Assembly: GCA_963705835.1 (NCBI GenBank)
Contig: CAVPLC010000088.1
Location: 62,001-126,000, forward strand
DNA: 64,000 nucleotides
Origin: Palsa-504 sp963705835
Lineage (GTDB): Bacteria > Actinomycetota > Actinomycetes > Streptosporangiales > Streptosporangiaceae
Direction: 5' to 3'
How positions within the stretch are numbered: position 1 is the first letter of the stretch; each line of letters begins with the position of its first letter. A program made the translations under genes and the position numbers. The notes beneath the pieces are model-generated. The model saw nothing but the letters and a program-made list of their open reading frames with translations. It ran no database searches and had not been told where the DNA came from. This document shows positions 51,889-60,528 of the stretch, piece after piece.

Positions 51889-53070
51889 GTGATGCTGGTC
51901 GGCGTGAGGGATGACATCGGCGAGGTGCTGGGCGCGGTCGCGGACCTGGTCCCCGAGTTCCGTATGCGGGCCGGCGAGGCCGAACGGCTCCGGACCATGC
52001 CCGCTGACCTGGTGGAGCGGGCCAAGACGGCCGGGCTGTTCCGGCTCAACCTGCCCCGGTCGCTGGGCGGCTACGAGCTGGCCCCGGCCGTGACCGCGGA
52101 AATCTTCGAGCAGATCAGCCGGGCCGACGGATCGGCCGGCTGGACCATGGTGATCGGCAACAGCACTGCGTTCTTCGCCTGGCTGGACCCGGCGGTGGCC
52201 AAGGACATGATCAGCGACGACCCCGGGTTCGTCTCCACCAGCATGTGGGCCCCCCTCGGGCGGGCCGCGGAAAAGCAGCCTGGTGCGTTCACCGTGTCGG
52301 GCCGCTGGCCGTTCAACAGCGGCTGCCCGCACGCCAGCTGGCTCCAGGTCGGCGTGTTCGTCACCGAGAACGGCGCGCCCGGGGTGCGGGCCGACGGGAT
52401 CCCGGACTGGCGGTTCGCGTTCGTGCCCGCCGGGTCCGCGGTGATCGAGGACACCTGGTATGCGCTGGGCCTGTGCGGCACGGGCAGCCATCACCTGTCC
52501 TTGTCCGGGGTGCGGGTCCCGCCCGAGCACCTGGCCGCCCCGTTCTTCGAGCCCGCCCGCCACGACGGGCCGCTGTGGCGGATCCCGCTGGTCACCCTCG
52601 GCACGATGTTCCTGGCCGCGGTCCCCCTCGGGGTCGCGCGACGGGCCCTGGACGAGTTCGCCGCCATCGCGATGGGCAAGGTCCGGGGTCCCGCCGCCCA
52701 GAGCATCGCTCACGACGCCGACGCCCAGTCCCAGCTGGCCAGCGCCGAGGGGATGCTGGCCTCGGCCCGGTCGTTCCTGTTCGAGGTCATCGCCGACGTC
52801 TGGGATACGGCCTGCGGCGGAGACCCGCCCAGCCTCGAGCAGCGGGGCCGGGTCCTGCTGGCCGGCAACCAGGCCGCGCGCGCGGCCACCGAGGCGGCCG
52901 ACCGGGTGCTCAGGCTGGCGGGCGCCGAGGCCGTCTTCGCCGGTCATCCCCTGCAACGCTGCTTCCGGGACATCCACACCGCGGGCCAGCACATCCTGTT
53001 CAGCCCCGGCCGGGGCCAGGCGTACGCCAAGGTCCGCCTCGGCATCGACCAGCCAACCTTCATGATCTGA
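51889..53070 (+). CDS. Acyl-CoA dehydrogenase-fold flavoprotein (HsaA-like monooxygenase or dehydrogenase)
   Basis: This protein of about 393 residues shows the acyl-CoA dehydrogenase fold: N-terminal helical GLFRLNLPRSLGGYE, the middle beta domain (GRWPFNSGCPHASWLQVGVF, GTGSHHLSLSGVRVP) and a C-terminal helical bundle (LRLAGAEAVFAGHPLQRCFRDIHT). The catalytic glutamate of true dehydrogenases is not evident. The pattern is closer to two-component flavin monooxygenases of the HsaA/HpaB-like group, which need a flavin reductase. None is adjacent. Start GTG 51889 or ATG 51892. Confidence 0.82.
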   Translation: MMLVGVRDDIGEVLGAVADLVPEFRMRAGEAERLRTMPADLVERAKTAGLFRLNLPRSLGGYELAPAVTAEIFEQISRADGSAGWTMVIGNSTAFFAWLDPAVAKDMISDDPGFVSTSMWAPLGRAAEKQPGAFTVSGRWPFNSGCPHASWLQVGVFVTENGAPGVRADGIPDWRFAFVPAGSAVIEDTWYALGLCGTGSHHLSLSGVRVPPEHLAAPFFEPARHDGPLWRIPLVTLGTMFLAAVPLGVARRALDEFAAIAMGKVRGPAAQSIAHDADAQSQLASAEGMLASARSFLFEVIADVWDTACGGDPPSLEQRGRVLLAGNQAARAATEAADRVLRLAGAEAVFAGHPLQRCFRDIHTAGQHILFSPGRGQAYAKVRLGIDQPTFMI

Positions 53071-53131
53071 GCTGTCCCCTCCGCGCGGACGCGTTCGTCG
53101 CTAGCCAGCCGCGGGGCGTTAGTCTGCGGAG

Positions 53132-53755
53132 ATGTCCCGGGCGCAGCGGCTGAGCGTGGTGCTCGCGCTCAACCTCGCGCTGGTCGCCGCGCTGGTGGCG
53201 GTGGGCGTCGGCGCCCACTCGCTCGGGGTGCTGGCCGAGGGCGGCGACTATCTCCTCGACGCCGCGGGCGCTGGTGTGGCGCTGCTGGCCATCGGCCGTG
53301 CCGCCCGCCTGGCCCGCGGTGGCCGGCAGGCGGACGCGGCGGCCACCACCCGGATCGCCGCGCTGATCAACTGCGGGTGGCTGCTGATCCTCGAGGTGCT
53401 CGTGGCCGGCGCCGCCGTGGACCGGCTCGCCACCCGCACGCCCGAGGTTCACGGACTGCCCGTGCTGGTCGTGAGCGGCATCGCCGCGCTGGCGATGACC
53501 GCCGCCGCGGTCGTCCTGCGCGGGGACGACGATGACGGGCAGGAGCGCGACCTGTCGGTCGCGGCCGTGCTGCTCGACACGGTCGCCGATGCCGCCGCCG
53601 CGGCCGGCGTGGCCGTGGCCGGCGCGATCATCTGGGCCGTCAGGGGCTGGTACTGGCTGGATCCGGCGGTCGCGCTGGCCATCGCGGTGCTGGTCGCCTG
53701 CCAGGCGGTGAGGCTGATCCGGACGGTGCTGAGGTCCGCGCCGGCGGCGGGCTGA
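53132..53755 (+). CDS. Short cation diffusion facilitator (CDF) family transporter
   Basis: This 207-residue protein has six spans and the two CDF metal-site helices: AEGGDYLLDAAG in span 2 and LLDTVADAAAA in span 5. Both sites read D-x3-D rather than the H-x3-D of zinc carriers. The cytoplasmic C-terminal dimerisation domain is missing; the protein stops after span 6. DD-DD sites are known in manganese-type CDF proteins, so Mn or Fe export is a reasonable guess. Single gene. Confidence 0.8.
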   Translation: MSRAQRLSVVLALNLALVAALVAVGVGAHSLGVLAEGGDYLLDAAGAGVALLAIGRAARLARGGRQADAAATTRIAALINCGWLLILEVLVAGAAVDRLATRTPEVHGLPVLVVSGIAALAMTAAAVVLRGDDDDGQERDLSVAAVLLDTVADAAAAAGVAVAGAIIWAVRGWYWLDPAVALAIAVLVACQAVRLIRTVLRSAPAAG

Positions 53756-53825
53756 AACTCACGTGCGCGGCCGGGCCTCCTGGGGTACCGTCCGGCGGGT
53801 GGAGGATGTCTCGGTGTGGCAGAAG

Positions 53826-54494
53826 TTATGCGCGGACCGTGCCCCGGCTGTCGAAGGCCATGGCTCGCTGCAGGGCCGCGGCCCGCATCTCGGGCGGGAT
53901 CTCCACCGGGCCGCCGAGCCCGCTGGTGTTGACGCCGGCCTGGGCGGCCTCCTCGACCACGCTGCCGACCAGGATGGCCAGGTCGGGGGTGCGGTGGAAG
54001 ACGAGCACGCCGTGGTTGGCCAGCAGCACCGCCGGGACGCCGGCGGTGGCGGCGCTGCGGATGTTGGCGACCGCCTCAGCCGACCCGCGCGGCCCGTAGC
54101 CGGCCACCGGCACGCCGTCGGCCAGCCCGAACATGGCCATGGCCTCGACCCAGCAGCCGATGCGGCGGTGCGCGACCGCGTAGGCCGTGGCGTACGGCGA
54201 GTGCGTGTGCAGCACGCAGCCGACCTCGGGGTGATCTTGGTACATGGCCGTGTGCATGGCGACCACGGCGCCCTGGATGGGCGGCAGGTCGCCCTCGAGC
54301 AGGGTCCCGTCCAGCCCCACCCGCACGACGGCGGAGGCGGGATGCCCGCGCAGCGACGGGCCGGCGGTGAAGTACATCTCCTGCGCACCGGGCACCCGGA
54401 CGCTGACGTTGCCGTGCCCGTTGGCGGAGATGGCCCCGCTGGCCACCACGCGCTGGGCGATCTCGGCGACCTGCTCAGCGAGGTCCTTGTCCAT
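53826..54494 (-). CDS. Class II aldolase/adducin family protein
   Basis: This 222-residue protein has zinc-binding HTHSPYATAYAVA and ANHGVLVF with the AISANGHGNVSVRV N-terminal substrate loop. Members cleave sugar phosphates (fuculose, ribulose) or decarboxylate hydroxy acids. It precedes no kinase; by location it may belong to the catabolic regulon to its right. It lies downstream of, and in the same direction as, the gamma-carbonic-anhydrase gene (35-bp gap), so the two are probably one transcript. Confidence 0.88.
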   Translation of the reverse strand: MDKDLAEQVAEIAQRVVASGAISANGHGNVSVRVPGAQEMYFTAGPSLRGHPASAVVRVGLDGTLLEGDLPPIQGAVVAMHTAMYQDHPEVGCVLHTHSPYATAYAVAHRRIGCWVEAMAMFGLADGVPVAGYGPRGSAEAVANIRSAATAGVPAVLLANHGVLVFHRTPDLAILVGSVVEEAAQAGVNTSGLGGPVEIPPEMRAAALQRAMAFDSRGTVRA

Positions 54495-54529
54495 GACGCA
54501 CCATCCCCTCCCGGGGCGATGGTAACGCG

Positions 54530-55078
54530 TTACCCTGCGGGTCGGCTATCCCGGCCCGGGACGGGCCGGACGCTGGCCGCGTGCCGCCGGGCCAGCTCAC
54601 GGTAGAGCTCGGGGTTGGTCTGCACCCACTGCCTGGCGCCCGGGCTGAGCTCACCGACGATGCGCGCGGGGACCCCGGCGGCGAGCAGGCCGTCACCGAT
54701 GACCATCCCCGGCGGGACCGTGGCCCCGGCCGCGACCACGGCGCGGCGGCCCACGACCGCGCCGTCGAGCACCGTGGCGCCGTTGCCGACCAGCGCTTCG
54801 GCGCCGATGACCGCGCCGTGGACGACGCACAGGTGACCGATGGTCGCCCCCTCCCCCACCTCGGTCACCGGGTCGGCCCCGCCGTGCAGGACCGACCCGT
54901 CCTGGATATTGGCGCCGCGGCGGACCAGGATCGGCCCGAAGTCGGCCCGCAGCACGGCCCCGTACCAGACCGACGCCTCGGCCTCCACGTGCACGTCCCC
55001 GACCAGGGTGGCGGTGGGCGCGATCCACGCGCTGGGGCTGACGTCAGGCTCGCGGCCTTCGAAGGCGAACAATGGCAT
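54530..55078 (-). CDS. Gamma-carbonic anhydrase-like hexapeptide-repeat protein
   Basis: This 182-residue left-handed beta-helix protein of gamma-class type has VWYGAVLRADFGPI, NIQDGSVLHGGAD and IGHLCVVHGAVIG. The three histidine ligands (VLHG, IGH, VHG) are present, so metal binding is likely. Carbonic anhydrase or acyltransferase-like activities are both known in this family. ATG 55078 gives the standard start MPLFAFEG; GTG 55093 is an alternative. The gene is divergent from iclR. Confidence 0.87.
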   Translation of the reverse strand: MPLFAFEGREPDVSPSAWIAPTATLVGDVHVEAEASVWYGAVLRADFGPILVRRGANIQDGSVLHGGADPVTEVGEGATIGHLCVVHGAVIGAEALVGNGATVLDGAVVGRRAVVAAGATVPPGMVIGDGLLAAGVPARIVGELSPGARQWVQTNPELYRELARRHAASVRPVPGRDSRPAG

Positions 55079-55133
55079 CTGCCTATGATGCACGCGGGCA
55101 CCCTAAGGCGGCCCTTCGGCTCGGATTCGGATC

Positions 55134-55946
55134 GTGGCTATGCTGCACCTTATGTCAGGGCCAGTGGCGGGCACCGCCGAAGTGCCTGGTCCGGTGAGCG
55201 ACGGCGTGCAGCGGATCCAGGCCGTCGACCGGGCCATCGTGCTGCTCAAGGCGGTCGCCGCGAGCAGCACACCGCCGACCGTGCTCGAACTGGCCCGCCG
55301 CTGCGGCATCAACCGGGCCACCGCGTGGCGGCTGCTGCGCACGCTCGAGCATCACGGGCTGGTCGACCGGGACTCGGTCACCCAGCGGTACACGGTGGGC
55401 TACGGCGCCACCGTGATCGCGTCGGCCGTGACCGACGACGCGCTGATCCGCCGGGTCCGGCCGCTGCTGACCGACCTGTGCCTGCGCACCGCGGAGGCGG
55501 TCACCCTGGCCGTGGCCAGGCGGTTCAACCTGGTCTACGTCGACCAGGTGGAGCCGCCGAACATGATGGCACCGAACTGGCTGGACAAGCCGCTCCCGCT
55601 GCACGCCACCTCGGGCGGCAAGGCCTTCCTGGCCTGGCTGGGCCGGGACGAGCGCGACGCCATCCTCCCCGCGGAACTGCCGCGCTACACCGACCACACC
55701 GTCACCGACCGGGAGGAGCTTGAGCGCGAGCTCGCCGAGGTCCGCCGGACCGGGTTCGCGCTGTGCGACCGGGAGTACGAGGAGTTCTCCTCGGGCGCGT
55801 CCGCGGCCGTGCTCAACTCCAGGCGGGCGCCGATCGCGGTGGTCAACGTGTGGGGCCCCGCGCCGATGAACTCGGCCCGGCGGCTGCGCGAGATCGGCCG
55901 GGAGGCCACCAAGACGGCCGCCGAGATCCGCGATCTGCTGGACTGA
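55134..55946 (+). CDS. IclR-family regulator of the BKACE/ABC catabolic genes
   Basis: This protein of about 270 residues has an N-terminal winged helix (QAVDRAIVLLKAVAAS, VLELARRCGINRATAWRLL) and an IclR effector domain (LHATSGGKAFLAWLGR, SSGASAAVLNSRRAPIAVVNV). It directly precedes the BKACE gene. Near-identical palindromes occur in the promoters of that gene and of the transporter operon, so it is the likely repressor or activator of both. Start codons at 55134, 55140 and 55152 are all possible; none has a clear ribosome-binding site. Confidence 0.88.
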   Translation: MAMLHLMSGPVAGTAEVPGPVSDGVQRIQAVDRAIVLLKAVAASSTPPTVLELARRCGINRATAWRLLRTLEHHGLVDRDSVTQRYTVGYGATVIASAVTDDALIRRVRPLLTDLCLRTAEAVTLAVARRFNLVYVDQVEPPNMMAPNWLDKPLPLHATSGGKAFLAWLGRDERDAILPAELPRYTDHTVTDREELERELAEVRRTGFALCDREYEEFSSGASAAVLNSRRAPIAVVNVWGPAPMNSARRLREIGREATKTAAEIRDLLD

Positions 55947-56008
55947 GCGCACGCAGGATGCTCCGTTCGGCCCAAAAAATACTGGCGCGGGACGGCCACC
56001 CTTGGATA

Positions 56009-56071
56009 TTGACCGGTACCGGAAAGGCCCTATACGCTGCACATTAGTAACAAAACGTTCGTATCGTGAAC
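56009..56071 (+). promoter_or_regulatory. Promoter and IclR-type operator upstream of BKACE gene
   Basis: TTGACC (56009-56014) and TATACG (56031-56036) with a 16-bp spacer form a good promoter. The palindrome GTTCGTATCGTGAAC (56057-56071) lies just downstream of the expected start of transcription. It differs at two positions from GTTCGCATCATGAAC at 58859-58873, so both promoters should answer to one regulator, probably the IclR protein at 55134. Confidence 0.68.
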
Positions 56072-56086
56072 AGTGGGAGGCCCGCG

Positions 56087-57019
56087 ATGGCAGGCAAGGT
56101 CATCATCACCTGCGCGCTCACCGGCTCCGGGCACACCCCGTCGATGTCGCCGTACCTGCCGTACACGGTCAGCGACATCGTCGACCAGGGAGTGGCCGCC
56201 GCCGAGGCGGGCGCCGCGGTGCTGCACCTGCACGCGCGGAACCCGGAGGACGGCAGTCCTTCGCCGGACACGGCGCTGTTCGCCGAGTACGCCAAGGGGA
56301 TCAAGGCACGCAGCGACGTGGTGGTGAGCTTCTCCACCGGCGGCGGAACCGGCATGACGCCGACGGAGCGGCTGCAACCCGTCCTCGAGCTGAGGCCGGA
56401 GCTGTGCACGCTGAACCTGGGCACGATGAACTACGGCAGCTTCCCGATGATCGACCGGTACCGGGGGCAGTTCAAGTACGACTGGGAGGAGCCGTACCTG
56501 GAGTCGACGAGGGCCGAGCCGTTCGTCTCCACGTACGCGGACATCGAGTACATGCTCGAGGTGGTCGGGCCGCAGACGGGAACCCGGTTCGAGGCCGAGG
56601 CGTACGACACCTCTCACCTGTACACGCTGGCCTACTACCTGGACAAGGGGATGGTGCAGCCGCCGGTGTTCGTGCAGACGATCTTCGGGACCATGGGCGG
56701 GATCGGTCCGGACGTCGACCACATCGTGCACATGAAGCGGACCGCGGACCGGCTGCTTGGCGACGCGTACCAGTGGTCCACGCTGGGCGCGGGCCGGTTC
56801 CAGATGGGCATCGTGACCGCGGCGGCGATCATGGGCTCGCACGTCCGGGTCGGCCTGGAGGACAGCCTGTACCTGGGCAAGGGCCAGATCGCCGAGTCCA
56901 ACGCCAGCCAGGTGACCAGGATCAGGGGGATCCTCGAGGCGCTGTCGCTGGAGGTGGCCACGCCGGCCGAGGCGCGGGAGCTACTGGGCCTCAAGGGCCT
57001 GGACAATGTGGGCTACTGA
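56087..57019 (+). CDS. BKACE (DUF849) beta-keto acid cleavage enzyme
   Basis: This 310-residue TIM-barrel enzyme has the zinc motif VLHLHARNPEDG, FSTGGGTGMTPTERL, LGTMNYGSFPMIDR, PVFVQTIFGTMGGI and VGLEDSLYLGKGQIAESN. BKACE enzymes cleave a beta-keto acid with acetyl-CoA to give acetoacetate and an acyl-CoA. With the carnitine-dehydrogenase-like gene two positions downstream, the substrate is probably a 3-keto acid made by that enzyme. ATG 56087 follows GGGAGGCCC. It overlaps the hydrolase gene by 14 bp. Confidence 0.92.
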   Translation: MAGKVIITCALTGSGHTPSMSPYLPYTVSDIVDQGVAAAEAGAAVLHLHARNPEDGSPSPDTALFAEYAKGIKARSDVVVSFSTGGGTGMTPTERLQPVLELRPELCTLNLGTMNYGSFPMIDRYRGQFKYDWEEPYLESTRAEPFVSTYADIEYMLEVVGPQTGTRFEAEAYDTSHLYTLAYYLDKGMVQPPVFVQTIFGTMGGIGPDVDHIVHMKRTADRLLGDAYQWSTLGAGRFQMGIVTAAAIMGSHVRVGLEDSLYLGKGQIAESNASQVTRIRGILEALSLEVATPAEARELLGLKGLDNVGY

Positions 57020-57785
57020 GGCCCATCTCGAACTCGAGGGCATTACCGGCGTTACGTTCGACAGCGACGGGCACCGCCTGGTCGGGGTCTTGTACCTGGC
57101 CCGCGGGCCGGGGCCGAAACCCACCGCGCTGCTGCTGCACGGCTGCCCGGGCCTGGAGAAGAACCTCGACCTCGCGGCGGCGCTGCGGGACCGGGGCTGG
57201 AATGCGCTGCTGTTCCACTACCGCGGCTGCTGGGGCAGCGCGGGCCGGTACGACCTGCGCACGATCTCCCGCGACGTGATCGCGGCGGTGGACTTCCTCG
57301 CTGAGCACCCGGCGGTGGACGCGGGGCGGATCGCGGTGCTGGGGCACAGCATGGGCGGCTGGGCCGCCGTCGTGACCGCCGCCGTCGAGCCGCGGCTGCG
57401 CGCGGTGGCCGTATACGGCGCGGCGGTGCGGCTCTGGGCGAGCCTCCGGCTCAGCCGCGAGCGGGTAGAGGAGGAGTTCACCCGGTTCCTCGCGGTCACG
57501 CCGGAGGAGTTCGCGGCGCAGGTGTCCGAGGTGGGACGGCGGGTTGGCGCGCTGGATGCGGTCGCGGCGATCGGGCCGCGGCCGCTGCTCGTGGTGCACG
57601 GCACGCAGGACCGGTGGGTGCCCGTGGCGCAGGCCCGTGAGCTCGCGGCGCGGGCCGGGCCGGGGTGCCGGTACGTCGAGGTGGAGGGGGCGGACCACGC
57701 CTTCTCCTGGCACCGGGCCTTTCTGGCGGAGCTGGTCGCGGGCTGGCTCGACGAGGCGCTGACCTGTGAGGGGGCGAGGGGATGA
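57006..57785 (+). CDS. Alpha/beta hydrolase (possible acyl-CoA thioesterase)
   Basis: This 259-residue hydrolase has the oxyanion-side LLLHGCPGLEKN, nucleophile Ser in VLGHSMGGWAAV, Asp in VHGTQDRWVPVA and His in GADHAFSWHRAF. It overlaps the genes on both sides (14 bp upstream, 4 bp ATGA downstream). In carnitine-degradation clusters the third enzyme is a thioesterase that releases the acyl-CoA product of the BKACE reaction. This protein may play that role, although it is not of the hotdog fold used there. That assignment is an inference. Confidence 0.85.
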   Translation: MWATEAHLELEGITGVTFDSDGHRLVGVLYLARGPGPKPTALLLHGCPGLEKNLDLAAALRDRGWNALLFHYRGCWGSAGRYDLRTISRDVIAAVDFLAEHPAVDAGRIAVLGHSMGGWAAVVTAAVEPRLRAVAVYGAAVRLWASLRLSRERVEEEFTRFLAVTPEEFAAQVSEVGRRVGALDAVAAIGPRPLLVVHGTQDRWVPVAQARELAARAGPGCRYVEVEGADHAFSWHRAFLAELVAGWLDEALTCEGARG

Positions 57786-58793
57786 CTGGTGTGCGGCCGG
57801 AGCAGGCGCGGCGGGTGGGGATCGTCGGCGCCGGGGTGATCGGCGGCGGGTGGGCGCTGCACTACCTGCGCACCGGCTTCGACGTCGACGTGTACGACCC
57901 GTCGCCGGACGCGCGCGGTGACCTGCTGCGCATGGTGTCGTCGAACTGGCCGCTGCTCGAGCGGATGGGGCTGCGGGAAGGGGCGAGCCCGGACCGGCTC
58001 GCCTTCCACGACAGCCTGGCCGGCGCGGTCGGCGACGCCGACGTGGTGCAGGAGAACGCGCCGGAGAACGGGCCGGTCAAGCGGCGGGTGCTGGCCGACG
58101 TGGACCGCGCCGCGCGGCCCGGGGTGGTCATCGCGTCGAGCACGTCGGGGTTCGCGATGACCATGCTGCAGGCCGACTGCGAGCACCCCGAGCGCTGCGT
58201 GGTCGGTCATCCGTTCAACCCGCCGTACCTGATCCCGGTGGTCGAGGTGGTGGGCGGCTCGCGGACGGATCCGGCGGCGGTGGACTGGCTGGTCGCGTTC
58301 TACGCGTCCACGGGCAAGCGGCCGCTGCGGCTGAGCCATGAACTCCCGGGGTTCGTGGGGAACCGGCTGCAGGAGGCGATGTGGCGGGAGGCCCTGCACA
58401 TGGTCGCGGCGGGCGAGGCGACGGTGGAGGAGATCGACGCCTCGATCGCGTTCGGGCCGGGGCTGCGCTGGGCGCTGATGGGACCGTGTTCTCACGTTCC
58501 ACCTGGCCGGAGGGGCCGGGGGCATGGCGCACATGCTGGACCACTTCGGCGCCGCGCTGGAAGAGCCGTGGACCCGGCTGCAGGCGCCGCCGCTCACGGC
58601 CGAACTCCGGGACCGGATGATCGAGGGCTGCCTGCGGGAAGCCGACGGACGTTCGGTCGCCGAACTCGAGCGGCTGCGGGACGGCTTCCTGGCCGACCTG
58701 CTCGACCTGGTCGACCGGTACGCGGTGGCGCCCCGGGTTCGCGGGGCCGAGGCGGTCGCTGCGGCCGGGCCGACGGCGGCGGCCCTCGGGTGA
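57782..58793 (+). CDS. 3-hydroxyacyl-CoA dehydrogenase family, L-carnitine-dehydrogenase-like (frameshifted)
   Basis: The N-terminal Rossmann motif VGIVGAGVIGGGWALHY is followed by QENAPENGPVKRR, VGHPFNPPYLIPVVEVVGG and ELPGFVGNRLQEAMWREALH. The pattern FGPGLRWALMGP, then VLTFHLAGG, recalls carnitine dehydrogenases. The frame changes at about 58484-58488: removing one T makes MGPVLTFHLAGG continuous, and the rest (MAHMLDHFG to the stop at 58793) is intact. About 337 codons. It should oxidise a beta-hydroxy acid with NAD to the beta-keto acid cut by BKACE. The start overlaps the hydrolase stop. Confidence 0.84.
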
Positions 58794-58801
58794 TGTGATC
58801 C

Positions 58802-58873
58802 TTGACACACTGCACAGGCCGTCTTTACCATCGGCCTAAATCACATTATGCACATTATGTTCGCATCATGAAC
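58802..58873 (+). promoter_or_regulatory. Promoter and IclR-type operator of the ABC importer operon
   Basis: TTGACA (58802-58807) and TACCAT (58826-58831) form a sigma-70-type promoter with an 18-bp spacer. The operator-like GTTCGCATCATGAAC (58859-58873) lies downstream, in the same place as at the BKACE promoter. Repeated CACATTATG words (58842-58859) precede it. Confidence 0.7.
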
Positions 58874-58962
58874 TCAGAACTCGTGAGCGTGTAACAGGAC
58901 GAACACCGCGGCATCCGGATCCATAGCGGCCTCACCGCTTCGCGCACCGCCGGGAGCAAGAC

Positions 58963-60528
58963 ATGACCTTCAGCCGCAGGGAATTCCTCAAGGCCGGCCT
59001 GGCCGGCTCACTGGCCGTGGGCGCCGGCGGGCTGCTCAGCGCGTGCGGAACCGGCAACACGATCAAGGCGTTCACCACCTCGACCGCGGGCAAGCCGCGC
59101 ATGGGCGGCCAGTTGCGGGCCGGCCTCACCGGCGGATCGACGGCCGACACGCTGAGCCCGCTCAACCCCATCACCAACGTCGACTTCTCCAGGATCAACA
59201 ACCTGTACGAGCCGCTGGTCGGGCTGACCCCGGAGGCGCTGCCGGTCAACGTGCTGGCCGAGGAGCTCACGTCTAACGCCAAGGCCACCGAGTGGACGAT
59301 CCGGGTCAGGCAGGGCATCACCTTCCACAACGGCAAGCCGCTGACCGCCAACGACGTCATCTACACGTTCCGGCAGATCCTCAACCCGAAGGCCCCGGGG
59401 GCCGCGGCGGCGGGCCTGGCCTCCATCGACGCGAAGGGCATGACCAAGCTCGACGCGTACACGGTGCGGATCCCGTGCAGCACGCCGTTCGCCACCCTGC
59501 ACCAGGCCCTGGCCATACCCGGCTACTCGGACATCATCCCGGTCGGCTTCAACCCGGCGGCCCCGGCCGGCACCGGCCCGTTCAAGGTGAAGAGCTTCAG
59601 CCCGGGCACCCAGTCGACCTTCGTCCGCTACGACGGTTACTGGCAGGCCAGGCCGTATCTGGACGAGATCGTCATCACCGACTACGCCGACCAGGTCAGC
59701 CAGGTGAACTCGCTGCTGGCCGGGCAGGTCAACGCGGTCAACCTGCTGTCTACGGACGTGATCTCGGAGGTCCAGGGCGAGAGCAAGAACGTCCTGCTCT
59801 CGGCGGGCGGCGGCTGGAACCCGTTCACCGTGCGGGTGGACGCCAAGCCCTTCAACGACGTGCGCATCCGCCAGGCCCTGCGGCTGGTCGTCGACCGCCA
59901 GCAGATGCTCAACCTGGTCTTCGGCGGCTTCGGGACGCTGGGTAACGACGTGTTCGGGATCTGGGCCCCGGAGTACGACCACAGCCTGCCGCAGCGGCAC
60001 CAGGACATCGACCAGGCCAAGTCGCTGCTCAAGGCGGCGGGCGCCGAGGGCCTGCACGTCACGCTGGTCACCTCCGACATTGCGCAGGGCACGGTCCTGG
60101 CCGCGCAGGTGTTCGCGCAGCAGGCCTCGGCGGCCGGGATATCGGTGAGCGTGGACGACGTGACCGTCAACGAGTTCTACGGCACGAACTACCTGAAGTG
60201 GGCGTTCGCCCAGGACTACTGGTTCTACAACTTCTACCTGCCGCAGGTGTCGCTGGCCACGCTGCCGACCGCGCCGTTCAACGAGACGCACTGGAACAAC
60301 GCCCGGTACAACTCGCTGTACGCCCAGGCCATCGCCACCACTGACGCCTCGCTCAGCACCGAGCTCGCGCACGAGATGCAGCAGATCGAGTACAACGAGG
60401 GCGGTTACATCATCCCGTTCTTCCCGCCGGTCATCGACGGTTTCGGCGCCAACGTCGGCGGACTGGTCCCGTCCAAGATCGGCTTGTCGCTGAACGCCTA
60501 CGACTTCAAGGGTGTGTGGCTATCTTGA
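58963..60528 (+). CDS. ABC transporter substrate-binding lipoprotein, family 5 (dipeptide/opine type)
   Basis: This 521-residue protein has a Tat-like N-terminus FSRREFLKAGL with lipobox LLSAC, so it is probably exported folded and lipid-anchored. The family 5 pattern is clear: YEPLVGLTPEAL, WTIRVRQGITFHNGKPLTAND, GTGPFKVKSFSPG and FNDVRIRQALRLVVDRQ. It captures the substrate for the two permeases that follow. The genetic link to BKACE and a carnitine-dehydrogenase-like enzyme suggests a hydroxy or amino acid rather than a peptide. The stop overlaps the permease start. Confidence 0.93.
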   Translation: MTFSRREFLKAGLAGSLAVGAGGLLSACGTGNTIKAFTTSTAGKPRMGGQLRAGLTGGSTADTLSPLNPITNVDFSRINNLYEPLVGLTPEALPVNVLAEELTSNAKATEWTIRVRQGITFHNGKPLTANDVIYTFRQILNPKAPGAAAAGLASIDAKGMTKLDAYTVRIPCSTPFATLHQALAIPGYSDIIPVGFNPAAPAGTGPFKVKSFSPGTQSTFVRYDGYWQARPYLDEIVITDYADQVSQVNSLLAGQVNAVNLLSTDVISEVQGESKNVLLSAGGGWNPFTVRVDAKPFNDVRIRQALRLVVDRQQMLNLVFGGFGTLGNDVFGIWAPEYDHSLPQRHQDIDQAKSLLKAAGAEGLHVTLVTSDIAQGTVLAAQVFAQQASAAGISVSVDDVTVNEFYGTNYLKWAFAQDYWFYNFYLPQVSLATLPTAPFNETHWNNARYNSLYAQAIATTDASLSTELAHEMQQIEYNEGGYIIPFFPPVIDGFGANVGGLVPSKIGLSLNAYDFKGVWLS

